This document shows, one piece after another, positions 34,056 to 47,464 of a stretch of DNA of 64,000 nucleotides. The position numbers and the translations under genes are program-made. The stretch is taken from assembly GCF_030053395.1 (NCBI RefSeq), contig NZ_JASGBH010000001.1, positions 434,001-498,000 of the forward strand, given 5' to 3'. The notes beneath the pieces were generated by a model. It was given only the letters and a program-made list of their open reading frames with translations. It searched no databases and was not told the origin of the DNA. The stretch's first letter is position 1. Each line of letters opens with the position of its first letter. Source of the DNA: Limnohabitans lacus (GTDB lineage: Bacteria > Pseudomonadota > Gammaproteobacteria > Burkholderiales > Burkholderiaceae_C).

Positions 34056-35215
34056 GCCGACAGGCCCAGGTTGAGTTGTTCCAATGTACGGCGGTAAATG
34101 GCTTTGAGCGGCGCGATGTCGGCCAATGCCACGTGCTCGTTGACCTTGTGGATGGTCGCGTTGGGCGGACCGAACTCGATCACCTGGGGGCAGATCTGCG
34201 CGATGAAGCGGCCATCGCTGGTGCCGCCGGTGGTGGACAGTTCGGTGGTCAGGCCCGTCTCGTCGGCAATCGCTTGTTGCACAGCGGCCACCAAGGTGCC
34301 CGGTGTGGTCAAAAACGGCAGGCCGCCAATGGTCCATTTCAAGTCGTATTGCAGGCCATGCTGGTCCAGCACGGCGGTCAATCGCTGCTGCAAGCGCTCG
34401 GGTGTGGATTCGGTGCAAAAGCGGAAGTTGAAATCCACCACGCAGTCGCCCGGGATCACATTGCTCGCGCCCGCGCCCGCATGGATGTTGCTCACCTGCC
34501 AGCTGGTTGGGGGGAAGAAGGCGTTGCCTTCGTCCCAGCGGATCGCCACCAGATCGGCCAGCGCCGGGGCCAAGCGGTGGATGGGGTTGTTAGCCAAGTG
34601 CGGGTAGGCGATGTGGCCTTGCACGCCCTTCACAGTGAGCTTGCCGCTCATGGTGCCGCGTCGGCCGTTTTTGATCATGTCGCCGGTTTGCTGCACCGAG
34701 GTGGGTTCGCCCACGATGCAAAACTGCGGCGCGTCGCCACGGGCTTTGAGCTGGTCGCAAACCACCACGGTGCCGTCGAGCGCCGGGCCCTCTTCGTCGC
34801 TGGTGAGCAAAAAGGCCAGCCCCAATGCCGGATGGGGGTTGGTGGCCAAAAATTCCTGAACCGCCACCACCATGGCCGCCAGCGAGGTTTTCATGTCGCT
34901 TGCGCCACGGCCAAACAGCTTGCTGTCTTTGTGGGTGGGCGTGAAGGGGTCGCTGTCCCATTGCGCCAGCGGCCCGGTCGGAACCACGTCGGTGTGACCG
35001 GCAAAGGCCAGGGTCTGGCCTGATGTACCGGCGCGTTTGGCCCACAGGTTGCGCACGCGAAAGGTCTCGGGGCCGGAGTCCATGAATTCGCATTCAAATC
35101 CTAAGGGCTTCAAGGCATTGGTGATCAGATCCATGCAGCCCGCATCGTCGGGCGTGACGGAAGGACGGGCAATCAGCTGCTCGGCCAGGCGAAGGGTGTC
35201 GTGACAAGTGCTCAT
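34052..35215 (-). CDS. dapE: Succinyl-diaminopimelate desuccinylase
   Basis: A zinc-dependent amidase releasing succinate from N-succinyl-LL-DAP in lysine and peptidoglycan synthesis. The 387-residue M20-family protein has the metal motif [12 protein letters not shown], the catalytic Glu in [13 protein letters not shown], the lid/dimer domain and the C-terminal metal His region (IDEVNEH-like [10 protein letters not shown]). It starts two bases after the dapC stop and overlaps prmB, making one minus-strand operon. Confidence 0.96.
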   Translation of the reverse strand: MSTCHDTLRLAEQLIARPSVTPDDAGCMDLITNALKPLGFECEFMDSGPETFRVRNLWAKRAGTSGQTLAFAGHTDVVPTGPLAQWDSDPFTPTHKDSKLFGRGASDMKTSLAAMVVAVQEFLATNPHPALGLAFLLTSDEEGPALDGTVVVCDQLKARGDAPQFCIVGEPTSVQQTGDMIKNGRRGTMSGKLTVKGVQGHIAYPHLANNPIHRLAPALADLVAIRWDEGNAFFPPTSWQVSNIHAGAGASNVIPGDCVVDFNFRFCTESTPERLQQRLTAVLDQHGLQYDLKWTIGGLPFLTTPGTLVAAVQQAIADETGLTTELSTTGGTSDGRFIAQICPQVIEFGPPNATIHKVNEHVALADIAPLKAIYRRTLEQLNLGLSA

Positions 35216-35217
35216 GT

Positions 35218-36432
35218 TCAAGCTTTGCTGGGGTGGGCGCGCACAAAACGGGCAATGCGCTCGGCCGCTTCCAGGCACTCGGCGGTTTCGGCGACCAAGG
35301 CCATGCGAATGCGACCACGGCCTGGATTGCTGCCGTTGAAGTCACGCGCCAAATAGCTGCCGGGCAGCACCGTCACGCATTCAGCTTCGTACAGCGCTTT
35401 GGCAAACGCCGCGTCGTCGCCTTGCCAGCCGGCAGGCACGCCGGCCCACAGGTAAAAGCTGGCGTCGGGCAGTTTCACATCGAGCACCTCGGCCAGCACG
35501 GGCGTGACCTGGGCGAACTTGGTGCGGTATTGGTTGCGGTTGTCCACCACATGGCTTTCGTCGCCCCAAGCAGCGACGCTGGCTGCTTGCACCACCGGGC
35601 TCATGGCGCTGCCGTGGTAGGTGCGGTAAAGCAAGAACTGTTGGATGATGGCCGCATCACCGGCCACAAAGCCGCTGCGCAGGCCAGGCACGTTGCTGCG
35701 CTTGGAAAGACTCGTGAAGGCGATCAGGCGCTTGAAGTCTGTGCGGCCCAGCTGGTGGGCGGCTTCGAGACCGCTCAAGGGCGCTTCTTCGCGGAAATAA
35801 ATCTCGCTGTAGCACTCGTCGGACGCGATCACAAAGCCGTGTCGGTCGGACAGGGCAAAGAGTTTTTCCCATTCAGACAGCGGCATGACGGCGCCCGTGG
35901 GGTTGCCGGGCGAGCAAACAAACAAAAGCTGGGTGCGGGCCCAGACATCGGCGGGCACGCTGTCCCAGTCGTTGGCAAAGTTGCGCGTTGGGTTGCTGGG
36001 CACGTAATACGGCTCAGCCCCTGACAGCAAGGCTGCACCTTCGTAGATTTGATAGAAAGGATTGGGGCTGACCACGGTGGCGCCAGGGCGGCTCGGATCG
36101 ATCACGGTTTGCGTCAGGGCAAACAAAGCTTCGCGCGAGCCATTGACTGGCAGCACCTGGGTGGCCGCATCCAGCTTGAGGGCGTAGCGGGTTTGGAGCC
36201 AGGCCGCACAGGCTTGGCGCAAAGCGGGCTCGCCTGCGGTGGCGGGGTAAGCCGACAAACCGTTGGCCACCGAGGCCTTCAGGGCCTCTTGAATGAAGGT
36301 GGGTGTGGCATGTTTGGGCTCGCCAATGCCCAGGCTGATCGGCTTCAAATCCGGGTTGGGTGAGACAGCGGCGAACAGTTGTTTCAGCCGTTCGAAGGGG
36401 TAGGGCTGCAGCTTGGCAAGAAGGGGATTCAT
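35218..36432 (-). CDS. dapC: Succinyldiaminopimelate transaminase
   Basis: A class I/II PLP aminotransferase (404 residues) making N-succinyl-LL-DAP, the step before DapE. The start [20 protein letters not shown] is the DapC family start. The PLP lysine lies in [16 protein letters not shown], with [12 protein letters not shown] and the arginine near the C-terminus [10 protein letters not shown]. Adjacent dapE supports the assignment. The gene heads the dapC-dapE-prmB operon and is divergent from smc. Confidence 0.95.
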   Translation of the reverse strand: MNPLLAKLQPYPFERLKQLFAAVSPNPDLKPISLGIGEPKHATPTFIQEALKASVANGLSAYPATAGEPALRQACAAWLQTRYALKLDAATQVLPVNGSREALFALTQTVIDPSRPGATVVSPNPFYQIYEGAALLSGAEPYYVPSNPTRNFANDWDSVPADVWARTQLLFVCSPGNPTGAVMPLSEWEKLFALSDRHGFVIASDECYSEIYFREEAPLSGLEAAHQLGRTDFKRLIAFTSLSKRSNVPGLRSGFVAGDAAIIQQFLLYRTYHGSAMSPVVQAASVAAWGDESHVVDNRNQYRTKFAQVTPVLAEVLDVKLPDASFYLWAGVPAGWQGDDAAFAKALYEAECVTVLPGSYLARDFNGSNPGRGRIRMALVAETAECLEAAERIARFVRAHPSKA

Positions 36433-36577
36433 CCCTCGATTATCCGGGATCATCTGAGACGTGTTGCTGAGTTAATATTGAACAGCGTCCTGGATCAGCT
36501 GGAACGCCCAATTCATCGAACGGACGCCTCATTGATTGCGTCATTTCGTATTCTTTTATTCGATCAAGTCGACCGCC

Positions 36578-39500
36578 GTGCGCCTCAATTCCATCAAGCT
36601 TTCCGGCTTCAAATCGTTTGCCGAGCCGACCAACTTCCTGCTGCCAGGGCAGCTGGTGGGGGTGGTCGGCCCCAACGGTTGCGGCAAATCCAACATCATG
36701 GACGCGGTGCGTTGGGTGTTGGGCGAGTCCAAGGCGTCGGAGTTGCGTGGCGAATCCATGCAGGACGTGATCTTCAACGGCACCACCACCCGCAAACCGG
36801 CCAGCCGGGCCAGTGTGGAGCTGGTGTTTGACAATGCCGACCACCGTGCGGGCGGCCAGTGGGGCCAGTTTGCCGAGATCGCCGTCAAGCGCGTGCTCAC
36901 CCGCGACGGCAACAGCAGCTACTACATCAACAACCAGCCGGTGCGCCGCCGCGATGTGCAGGATGTGTTTTTGGGCACGGGCTTGGGACCACGCGCCTAC
37001 GCCATCATCGGCCAGGGCACCATCAGCCGCATCATCGAGTCGCGCCCCGAAGAGCTGCGCTTGTTTTTGGAAGAAGCAGCGGGCGTGTCCAAATACAAGG
37101 AACGCCGCCGGGAGACGGAAAACCGCCTGTCGGACACCCGTGAGAACTTGACCCGGGTCGAAGACATCTTGCGCGAGCTGAACGCCAATCTTGAAAAGCT
37201 GGAAAAGCAGGCCGAGGTCGCGCAGCGTTACAACAATCTGCAAGCCGACAGCACGCTCAAGCAGCACCAGCTGTGGTTCTTGAAACGCCGCGACGCTGAA
37301 AGCGACCAGGGCAAGGTCAAGACCGATGTGGACCAGGCCGTGAATGCGCTCGAATCGCGCATCGCCGATCTGCGCCATGTGGAGTCGGATCTGGAGACCA
37401 TCCGCCAGGCGCACTACGACGCAGGTGATGAAGTCAACAAGGCGCAAGGTGCTTTGTACGAAGCCAGCGCCGAAGTCGGCCGCCTGGAAGCCGAAATCCG
37501 TTTTGTGGTCGAAGGCCGCCAGCGCGCAGAACAGCGCCTGCAACAGTTGATCGAGCAAACCGCCCAATGGGGCACCCGCAGCGAAGATGCTCAGGCCGAG
37601 CTGGAAACCCTGGCCGAGCAAGCGGCCATGGCCGAAGACCAGAGCATGACGCTGGCCGCCCAGGTGGAAGACCAAGCCATGGCCTTGCCTGATTTGGAAG
37701 AGGCCCTGCGCAAAGCGCAAAACGATGCCACCGCCCAACGCGCCAGCGTGGTGCAGGTGCAGCAGCAAATCGGTGTGCTGGCCGCAGACCAGCGCAATGT
37801 GCAAGAGCAATCGCGTCAGCTTGAAAACCGCCGTGAGCGTTTGCTGGCCGACCGCAATGCCTTGGCCGCGCCCGATGAGGCGCGACTGAACGGCTTGCAA
37901 GAACAATTGGCCGCTGCTGAAGGTTTGGCAGCCGAGTCTGAAGCCCGTTTGCACGACCTGCAAGAGCAAGTGCCCGCGCTGGACGAAGACCGCCGCACGC
38001 GCCAACAAGCCGTCAACGATGAATCGGCCCGTTTGGCCGATCTGAGTGCCCGCATCGAAGCGCTCAAGGCCTTGCAAGAGAAAGTGCGCACCGACGGCAA
38101 GCTCAAGCCTTGGCTCTCCAAGCACGGCATGGATGGGTTGGAAGGGTTGTGGAGCCGCATCCACATCGAGGCGGGCTGGGAGAACGCATTGGAATCCGCC
38201 TTGCGCGAACGCCTGTCGGCCCTCGAGGTGTCCCGTCTGGACATGGTGCGATCATTTGCCAACGATGCCCCACCGGCCAAACTGTCTTTCTTCACGTCGC
38301 CATTGGCCTCCAGCGCCTCGCCACGCAGTGGCATGCCCGGTGGGTGCCAGCCCTTGGCGCAAAAATTGCGCATCTCGGACGCGGGCTTGTCAGCCCTGGT
38401 GACCGATTGGCTTCAGGGCTGCTACACCGCCCCCAACATGGAAGACGCCCTGGCTTGGCGCAGCCAGCTCAAGCCCGGCGAGACCCTGTTTGTGCAAGCC
38501 GGCCACGCGGTCGATCTGAACAGCGTGGTGTTTTACGCGCAAGACTCCGAGCAGGCCGGTTTGCTGGCCCGTGCCCAGGACATTGAAAACTTTGAAAAGC
38601 AGCAGCGAGCCCAGACCTTGATTGCTGAAGAAAGCCGCAGCGCTTTGGTGCGTGCTGAAGCGGCTTATGCTGACGCTTCTCAGCGCCTGATCACCGTGCG
38701 CCGCGAAGCGGCTGAGCACCAGTCTCGCGCCCATGAGCTCCAAGTTGAAACCTTGCGTTTGTCGCAATTGGTGGAGCAAACCCGTGCCCGCAGCGAGCAG
38801 ATCAGCAATGACTTGGCCGAAGTGGATGCTTTGCTGGATGAGTTGCAAGAGCGCCGCGTGACCGCCGAGGCCCGCTTTGAGGAGCTGGACATGCAATTGG
38901 CCGACAGCCAAGAGCGTCATGCCCAACTGGACGAACGCGTCATCGAAGCCGAGCGCAAATTGGCCGAATGCCGCGAACAGCAGCGCAGCCTGGAGCGCCG
39001 TGCCCAAGAGGCGCAGTTCTCGCAGCGCAGCTTAGATGCGCGCCGTGCGGAGTTGAACCGCACGATCGAGACGGCGCAGCAACAAGTGGCCAGCATCGAC
39101 GACGAAATGCAGCGCGCCCGCGACGAACTCAGCCGCTTGACCGATGCCGCTGCGCAGGCCGGCTTGCAAAACGTCTTGGCCGTCAAGATGGAGCGCGAGC
39201 AAGCCTTGGCGGCGCGCCGCAGTGCCTACGATGACCTGACCGCCAAACTGCGCGCCAGCGACGAGCGGCGCGTGGCCTTTGAACGTGAGCTCGAACCCCT
39301 GCGCCAGCGCATCACCGACTTGCAGCTCAAGGAGCAAGCCGCCCGCCTGGGGCTGGAGCAGTACACCCAGCTGCTGGCCGATGCCCAGGCCGATCTGGAG
39401 GCCGTGGCTCTGTCCATTGAAACTGGCCAAGTCCGCGTGACCGGTTTGCAAGGTGAAATCGACCGCATCCACCGCGAGATCACCGCTTTGGGCCCGGTCA

Positions 39501-40105
39501 ACCTGGCGGCGCTGGAAGAGCTCAGCACATCGCGTGAACGCAAGACTTTCCTGGATTCGCAAAACGCCGATTTGACCGAGGCCATGAACACGCTGGAAGA
39601 CGCCATTCGCAAGATTGACGGTGAAACCCGTGAATTGCTGGGGGGTACCTTCAAGATCGTGAACGAACATTTCAGCCGCATGTTCCCTGAGCTGTTTGGG
39701 GGCGGCAATGCGCGTTTGGTGATGACGGGCGACGAGATTCTGGACGCTGGCGTGCAAGTGCTGGCCCAGCCGCCCGGCAAGAAGAACCAGACCATCCATT
39801 TGCTCTCGGGTGGCGAAAAGGCTCTGACGGCGATTGCATTGGTGTTTGCCATCTTTCAGCTCAACCCGGCTCCGTTTTGCTTGCTGGACGAGGTGGACGC
39901 GCCGCTGGACGACGCCAACACCGAACGCTATGCCAGGCTGGTCGCGGGCATGGGCAAAGAAACGCAGTTCCTGTTCATCAGCCACAACAAGATCGCCATG
40001 GAAATGGCTGAGCAGTTGATCGGTGTGACCATGCAGGAGCAGGGCGTTTCACGCATTGTGGCTGTGGACATGGAGTCTGCAGTGTCTTTGGCCGATGTGG
40101 CCTGA
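36578..40105 (+). CDS. smc: Chromosome partition protein Smc (GTG start)
   Basis: The core of the bacterial condensin. The 1175-residue protein has an N-terminal Walker A GPNGCGKS (31-38), a long coiled coil (about 165-500), the hinge (about 500-620, WLSKHGMDGLEGLWSRI onward), the returning coiled coil and the C-terminal ATPase head. The head carries the signature LLSGGEKALTAIALV and Walker B FCLLDEVDAPLDD. The family start is MRLNSIKLSGFKSF, for which the start codon is GTG 36578; no ATG is available upstream in frame. It is divergent from dapC. ScpA/ScpB are not in the window. Confidence 0.96.
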   Translation: MRLNSIKLSGFKSFAEPTNFLLPGQLVGVVGPNGCGKSNIMDAVRWVLGESKASELRGESMQDVIFNGTTTRKPASRASVELVFDNADHRAGGQWGQFAEIAVKRVLTRDGNSSYYINNQPVRRRDVQDVFLGTGLGPRAYAIIGQGTISRIIESRPEELRLFLEEAAGVSKYKERRRETENRLSDTRENLTRVEDILRELNANLEKLEKQAEVAQRYNNLQADSTLKQHQLWFLKRRDAESDQGKVKTDVDQAVNALESRIADLRHVESDLETIRQAHYDAGDEVNKAQGALYEASAEVGRLEAEIRFVVEGRQRAEQRLQQLIEQTAQWGTRSEDAQAELETLAEQAAMAEDQSMTLAAQVEDQAMALPDLEEALRKAQNDATAQRASVVQVQQQIGVLAADQRNVQEQSRQLENRRERLLADRNALAAPDEARLNGLQEQLAAAEGLAAESEARLHDLQEQVPALDEDRRTRQQAVNDESARLADLSARIEALKALQEKVRTDGKLKPWLSKHGMDGLEGLWSRIHIEAGWENALESALRERLSALEVSRLDMVRSFANDAPPAKLSFFTSPLASSASPRSGMPGGCQPLAQKLRISDAGLSALVTDWLQGCYTAPNMEDALAWRSQLKPGETLFVQAGHAVDLNSVVFYAQDSEQAGLLARAQDIENFEKQQRAQTLIAEESRSALVRAEAAYADASQRLITVRREAAEHQSRAHELQVETLRLSQLVEQTRARSEQISNDLAEVDALLDELQERRVTAEARFEELDMQLADSQERHAQLDERVIEAERKLAECREQQRSLERRAQEAQFSQRSLDARRAELNRTIETAQQQVASIDDEMQRARDELSRLTDAAAQAGLQNVLAVKMEREQALAARRSAYDDLTAKLRASDERRVAFERELEPLRQRITDLQLKEQAARLGLEQYTQLLADAQADLEAVALSIETGQVRVTGLQGEIDRIHREITALGPVNLAALEELSTSRERKTFLDSQNADLTEAMNTLEDAIRKIDGETRELLGGTFKIVNEHFSRMFPELFGGGNARLVMTGDEILDAGVQVLAQPPGKKNQTIHLLSGGEKALTAIALVFAIFQLNPAPFCLLDEVDAPLDDANTERYARLVAGMGKETQFLFISHNKIAMEMAEQLIGVTMQEQGVSRIVAVDMESAVSLADVA

Positions 40106-40116
40106 GGTTTTGATCT

Positions 40117-43821
<3,705 letters not shown>

Positions 43822-43825
43822 GGCC

Positions 43826-44995
43826 TCAAAGGCGCTGGAGTTTGGTGAGTGCCAGTTGCAGCGTGGGGTCTTGCTTGGCAAAGCAAAAGCGGATGACTTT
43901 TTGGTCAAAACCGCCGCCATAAAAGGCGGACAGTGGAATGGCCGCCACACCGATATCGGTGGTCAACCATTTGCAAAAATCGGCTTCGCTCAGGTTTTTC
44001 TCGGGCACGCCCAGCTCTGAAATGTCCACGCACTGGAAATAGGTGCCTTCACCGGGCAACAATTTGAATTTGGTTTGCGCCAAGCCTTGGCGAAAGAGGT
44101 CTCGTTTGCGTTGGTAGAAAGCAGGCAGCTCCAGATAGGGCTTGGCATCCATCATGTAGCGCGCCAGCGCATGCTGCATGGGCGTGTTCACCGTGAACAC
44201 GTTGAACTGGTGGACTTTGCGGAACTCGGCTGTCAGCGAGGCCGGGGCGGCCACCGTGCCAATTTTCCAGCCGGTCACATGGTAGGTTTTGCCGAAACTG
44301 GAGACGATGAAAGCGCGTGCTGCCAGACCATCAAAATGCGCGGCACTCCAGTGTTGGTTGGGGGCATAGACCATGTGCTCGTAGACCTCATCACTGATCA
44401 GGATGATGTCTGTTGGCGCCAAGATCTCTTGCAAGCTCAACATGTCTTCACGCGACCAAATCATGCCGCTGGGGTTGTGCGGTGAGTTGATCATGATGGC
44501 ACGGGTTTTGGGGCTGATGGCCGCGCGGATTTTGTCAAAGTCGGGCCTGAAGGTGCCCGGTGTCAGCGGCACCCGAACCACGGTTCCGCCTGCCAATTCG
44601 ATGTTGGGCACATAGCTGTCGTAGCAGGGCTCCAAAACAATCACTTCATCGCCTTGATGCACGATGGCCAATATGATGGTCAAGATGGCTTGGGTGGCGC
44701 CGGCTGTGACGGTGATTTCGCTCACGGGGTCGTACTGGCGGCCATACAGCGTCTTGATTTTTTGCGAGACCGCATCGCGCAGGGGCGCCACGCCGGTCAT
44801 CGGGGGGTATTGGTTCAAGCCCTCACGCATGGCGTCATTGACCAGATCCAGCAGATGCGGGTCGCAGGGAAAGTCTGGAAAGCCTTGCCCGAGATTGACG
44901 GCGCCTTTTTCAGCGGCCAAGGCGGACATGACCGTGAAGATGGTGGTGCCCATGTTGGGGGCTTTGGAGACCAGGTTCGGAGTGCGTGCGTTCAT
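43826..44995 (-). CDS. PLP aminotransferase, methionine aminotransferase-like (YbdL type)
   Basis: A 389-residue class I/II aminotransferase. The start region (VNLGQGFPDFPCDPHLLD), the SPHNPSGMIWS segment and the PLP lysine in SSFGKTYHVTGWKIG are those of the YbdL / kynurenine aminotransferase group that prefers methionine and large hydrophobic donors. It begins 3 bases after the cysB stop on the same strand, so a sulfur amino acid role is plausible, but substrate is inferred. Confidence 0.87.
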   Translation of the reverse strand: MNARTPNLVSKAPNMGTTIFTVMSALAAEKGAVNLGQGFPDFPCDPHLLDLVNDAMREGLNQYPPMTGVAPLRDAVSQKIKTLYGRQYDPVSEITVTAGATQAILTIILAIVHQGDEVIVLEPCYDSYVPNIELAGGTVVRVPLTPGTFRPDFDKIRAAISPKTRAIMINSPHNPSGMIWSREDMLSLQEILAPTDIILISDEVYEHMVYAPNQHWSAAHFDGLAARAFIVSSFGKTYHVTGWKIGTVAAPASLTAEFRKVHQFNVFTVNTPMQHALARYMMDAKPYLELPAFYQRKRDLFRQGLAQTKFKLLPGEGTYFQCVDISELGVPEKNLSEADFCKWLTTDIGVAAIPLSAFYGGGFDQKVIRFCFAKQDPTLQLALTKLQRL

Positions 44996-44998
44996 GGT

Positions 44999-45940
44999 TC
45001 AGAGCTCGTAATCGTTGACATGGCCGCTCATGGCCTTGGTGATGAGGGGCTGCGTGAGCCGGTCACTCAGCAATTGGGCGAAATGGTAAACAAAGTGGCG
45101 CAGGTAAGCGCCGCGCTTGAAGGCCACACGGGCCACGTTCATGCCCAGCAAACCGCCCAGGGGCCTGACGGCCAAGTCTTGGACGGGGTCGTCCTTGACC
45201 GCCATCTCTGCGACGATGCCAATGCCCAGACCCAGACGGACATAGGTCTTGATGACGTCGGAATCGATGGCTTCGAGCGCAATGCGCGGGTGCAGTTTTC
45301 GGGCTGCGAAGGCTTGATCGATGCGCCCCCGACCGGTGAAGGAAGGGTGGTAAGTCACGATGGATTCACCGGCAATGTCTTCCAGCGAAATGTTCTCTTT
45401 GCTGGCCAAGGGGTGGTCCAGTGGCAGAACCAGCACGTGTTGCCACTCGTAGCAGGGCAGGGTGACGAGTTCCTCGTAAGCGGACAGTGATTCGGTGGCA
45501 ATGCCGATCTCGGCGGTGTCGTCCAGCAGCATCTTGGCCACTTGGTCCGGCGCACCTTGGTGCAAGCTGATGTTGACCAAGGGGTACTTTTCGCGCAACT
45601 TGGCCACTGGCATGGGCAAGACATAGCGTGCCTGGGTGTGGGTGGTGGCGATCGAGAGGGTGCCGCTGTCCTGCGCGCTGTATTGGTCGCCGATTTTGCG
45701 CAGATTGCCCACTTCACGCAGGATGATCTCGATGCTTTGCAGCACGTGTTGTCCGGGTTCGGTGATGCGCTTGAGGCGCTTGCCATGCCGGGCAAAGATT
45801 TCAATGCCCAGCTCTTCCTCAAGTTCAATGATGGCTTTGGACACGCCAGGCTGGGACGTGTGCAGGGCTTTGGCCGTCTCTGTCAGGTTCAAGTTGCGGC
45901 GTGCAGCTTCCTGAACAAAACGAAATTGGTGCAGATTCAT
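44999..45940 (-). CDS. cysB: LysR-type regulator CysB
   Basis: A 313-residue LysR-family activator of sulfate assimilation genes. Residues 1-60 are the winged helix-turn-helix (LNLTETAKALHTSQPGVSKAI). The effector domain carries ATTHTQARYVLP, a CysB-type mark, and VDPVQDLAVRPL-like ends. The usual inducer is N-acetylserine. On the minus strand it follows the CbiX chelatase gene by 43 bases and precedes an aminotransferase by 3. Confidence 0.93.
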   Translation of the reverse strand: MNLHQFRFVQEAARRNLNLTETAKALHTSQPGVSKAIIELEEELGIEIFARHGKRLKRITEPGQHVLQSIEIILREVGNLRKIGDQYSAQDSGTLSIATTHTQARYVLPMPVAKLREKYPLVNISLHQGAPDQVAKMLLDDTAEIGIATESLSAYEELVTLPCYEWQHVLVLPLDHPLASKENISLEDIAGESIVTYHPSFTGRGRIDQAFAARKLHPRIALEAIDSDVIKTYVRLGLGIGIVAEMAVKDDPVQDLAVRPLGGLLGMNVARVAFKRGAYLRHFVYHFAQLLSDRLTQPLITKAMSGHVNDYEL

Positions 45941-45983
45941 ATGCAGATCGTCATATTGATTGACGCCATTATGCTTTATGAGT

Positions 45984-46361
45984 CTATGTCTGGGTGCCCG
46001 CTGCGATCTCAGCCATCAAACGCGTCATGGCCGGGTGCTCGCCGATGGAGGCGGTCAATTCAAACTGAACCTGGGGGTAAGCCTGACGCAAATCGGCCAC
46101 CAGTTGCGGCAGGTCTTCTCGGGCGTGGCGCCCAACCCCTAAAAACATGGGCACGATGCGCAAGTGATCCATGCCCTGCATCACCATCTGCTCGACGACC
46201 TCGGGCAATGCCGGTGTCGTGAGCTCCAAAAAGGCGCAACGCACGGGTAATTGCGGCCATTGCTGATGCATTTGCAGGGCCACGGCATCGATGGGCAAGC
46301 GCCACAAAGGGTCGCGCGAGCCATGAGCAAACAAGATCACGCCGGTATTTGAATTGTTCAT
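45984..46361 (-). CDS. cbiX: Sirohydrochlorin chelatase, CbiX/SirB type
   Basis: A short single-domain (125-residue) class II chelatase. The active-site start VILFAHGSRDPLW holds the conserved His-Gly, and a second His lies in PMFLGVGRHAREDLP. Small enzymes of this kind insert Fe into sirohydrochlorin to make sirohaem for sulfite/nitrite reductase, or Co for cobalamin. The ATG overlaps the lptG stop (ATGA), and cysB lies downstream; sirohaem for sulfite reductase therefore seems the likelier role. Confidence 0.87.
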   Translation of the reverse strand: MNNSNTGVILFAHGSRDPLWRLPIDAVALQMHQQWPQLPVRCAFLELTTPALPEVVEQMVMQGMDHLRIVPMFLGVGRHAREDLPQLVADLRQAYPQVQFELTASIGEHPAMTRLMAEIAAGTQT

Positions 46362-47464
46362 CGCCTGAGCACCATCCACCAAAAAGCGGCCAGAGAAATG
46401 GCGCTGTAGATCAAGGAGGGCGCCGCCGAAGTCAGCCATGGCTCCCAGTTTTGAAGGTCACCCACAAATCGGAAGACGTTGTTGAGCAAGGAAAAGCTGA
46501 TGCCCGCCAAAACACCACCAAAGACATGGCCTGCGATCTGGCCAGAGCGGAAGTGCAAGTAGGCAAAAGGCAGGGCCAGCACCAGCATGACCAGGCAACT
46601 CAAAGGGTAAAACACTTTGCGCCAAAACTCGATTTCGTAGCGCTGCGAGTTTTGTTTGTTGTTAGAGAGGTGGCGCATGTACTTGAACAGCTCCCAAGTT
46701 CGCATGCGGTCAGGGGTCAGCAAAGCGGCGGCCACCATGTCGGCGCTGATCTCGGTCTTCCATGTTTGGTTTTTCAAGGGGATGGACTCCAACTTCAAAC
46801 TGCCTGAGGCTTTGTCCGGATAAATGCTTTTTTTCACCACGCCTTGGAGGGCCCATGTATCGCTTTGGATGTCGGCGGTTTCAGCGGTGGTGATGCCCAG
46901 CAGTTGGCCTTGGTCGTTGAACTCGTGGATGCGGATCTGTCGCATGTGCTCGATGCCGTCAAAACTGCGTACATTGACAGCAAATCGCCGGCCATCTTGG
47001 TTTTCTTTCAGCCATGCGCCCGTTTGACCCAAGGTCAGGTGCCCCTGGTAGATGGCTTTGATTTGAATGGCTTGCCTGTCGGCCCAAGGCGCCAAATAGT
47101 CCCCAATCAGGAAGGTCGTCGCGACAAAGACCAAACCCAGGCGCAGCAGGGTGCTCAGTGCGCGCAAGGGGTCGAGGCCGCCTGTACGCAAGATGGTGTA
47201 TTCGGAGCTTTGGGCCAAGCGGGCCATCACAAAAATGCTGCCAATCAGGACCGACAGGGGGAGCAACTGGTACAGATGCTCAGGGATTTTAAAGGCGATG
47301 TAGAGCAGGGCTTGCTGCAATTGGTAACCCTGAGCGGCATGCCTTGCCACAGACTGCAGCTCATCGACCAGGTCGAAAAACATGAACAAGGCCAAAAAGC
47401 CCACGGCCACAAAGGTCACGGCGGTGATGATCTCGCCATGCAGCAGACGACGAACGGTTTTCAT
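46358..47464 (-). CDS. lptG: LPS export permease LptG
   Basis: With LptF and two LptB subunits it forms the inner-membrane extractor of lipopolysaccharide. The 368-residue YjgQ-type protein has three N-terminal spans, a periplasmic beta-jellyroll-like domain (about 125-265, starting near VRSFDGIEHM) and three C-terminal spans ending AAFWWMVLRR. The ATG overlaps the lptF stop, and the protein begins MKTVRRLLHGEIITAV. The gene follows lptF in one minus-strand operon. Confidence 0.95.
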   Translation of the reverse strand: MKTVRRLLHGEIITAVTFVAVGFLALFMFFDLVDELQSVARHAAQGYQLQQALLYIAFKIPEHLYQLLPLSVLIGSIFVMARLAQSSEYTILRTGGLDPLRALSTLLRLGLVFVATTFLIGDYLAPWADRQAIQIKAIYQGHLTLGQTGAWLKENQDGRRFAVNVRSFDGIEHMRQIRIHEFNDQGQLLGITTAETADIQSDTWALQGVVKKSIYPDKASGSLKLESIPLKNQTWKTEISADMVAAALLTPDRMRTWELFKYMRHLSNNKQNSQRYEIEFWRKVFYPLSCLVMLVLALPFAYLHFRSGQIAGHVFGGVLAGISFSLLNNVFRFVGDLQNWEPWLTSAAPSLIYSAISLAAFWWMVLRR

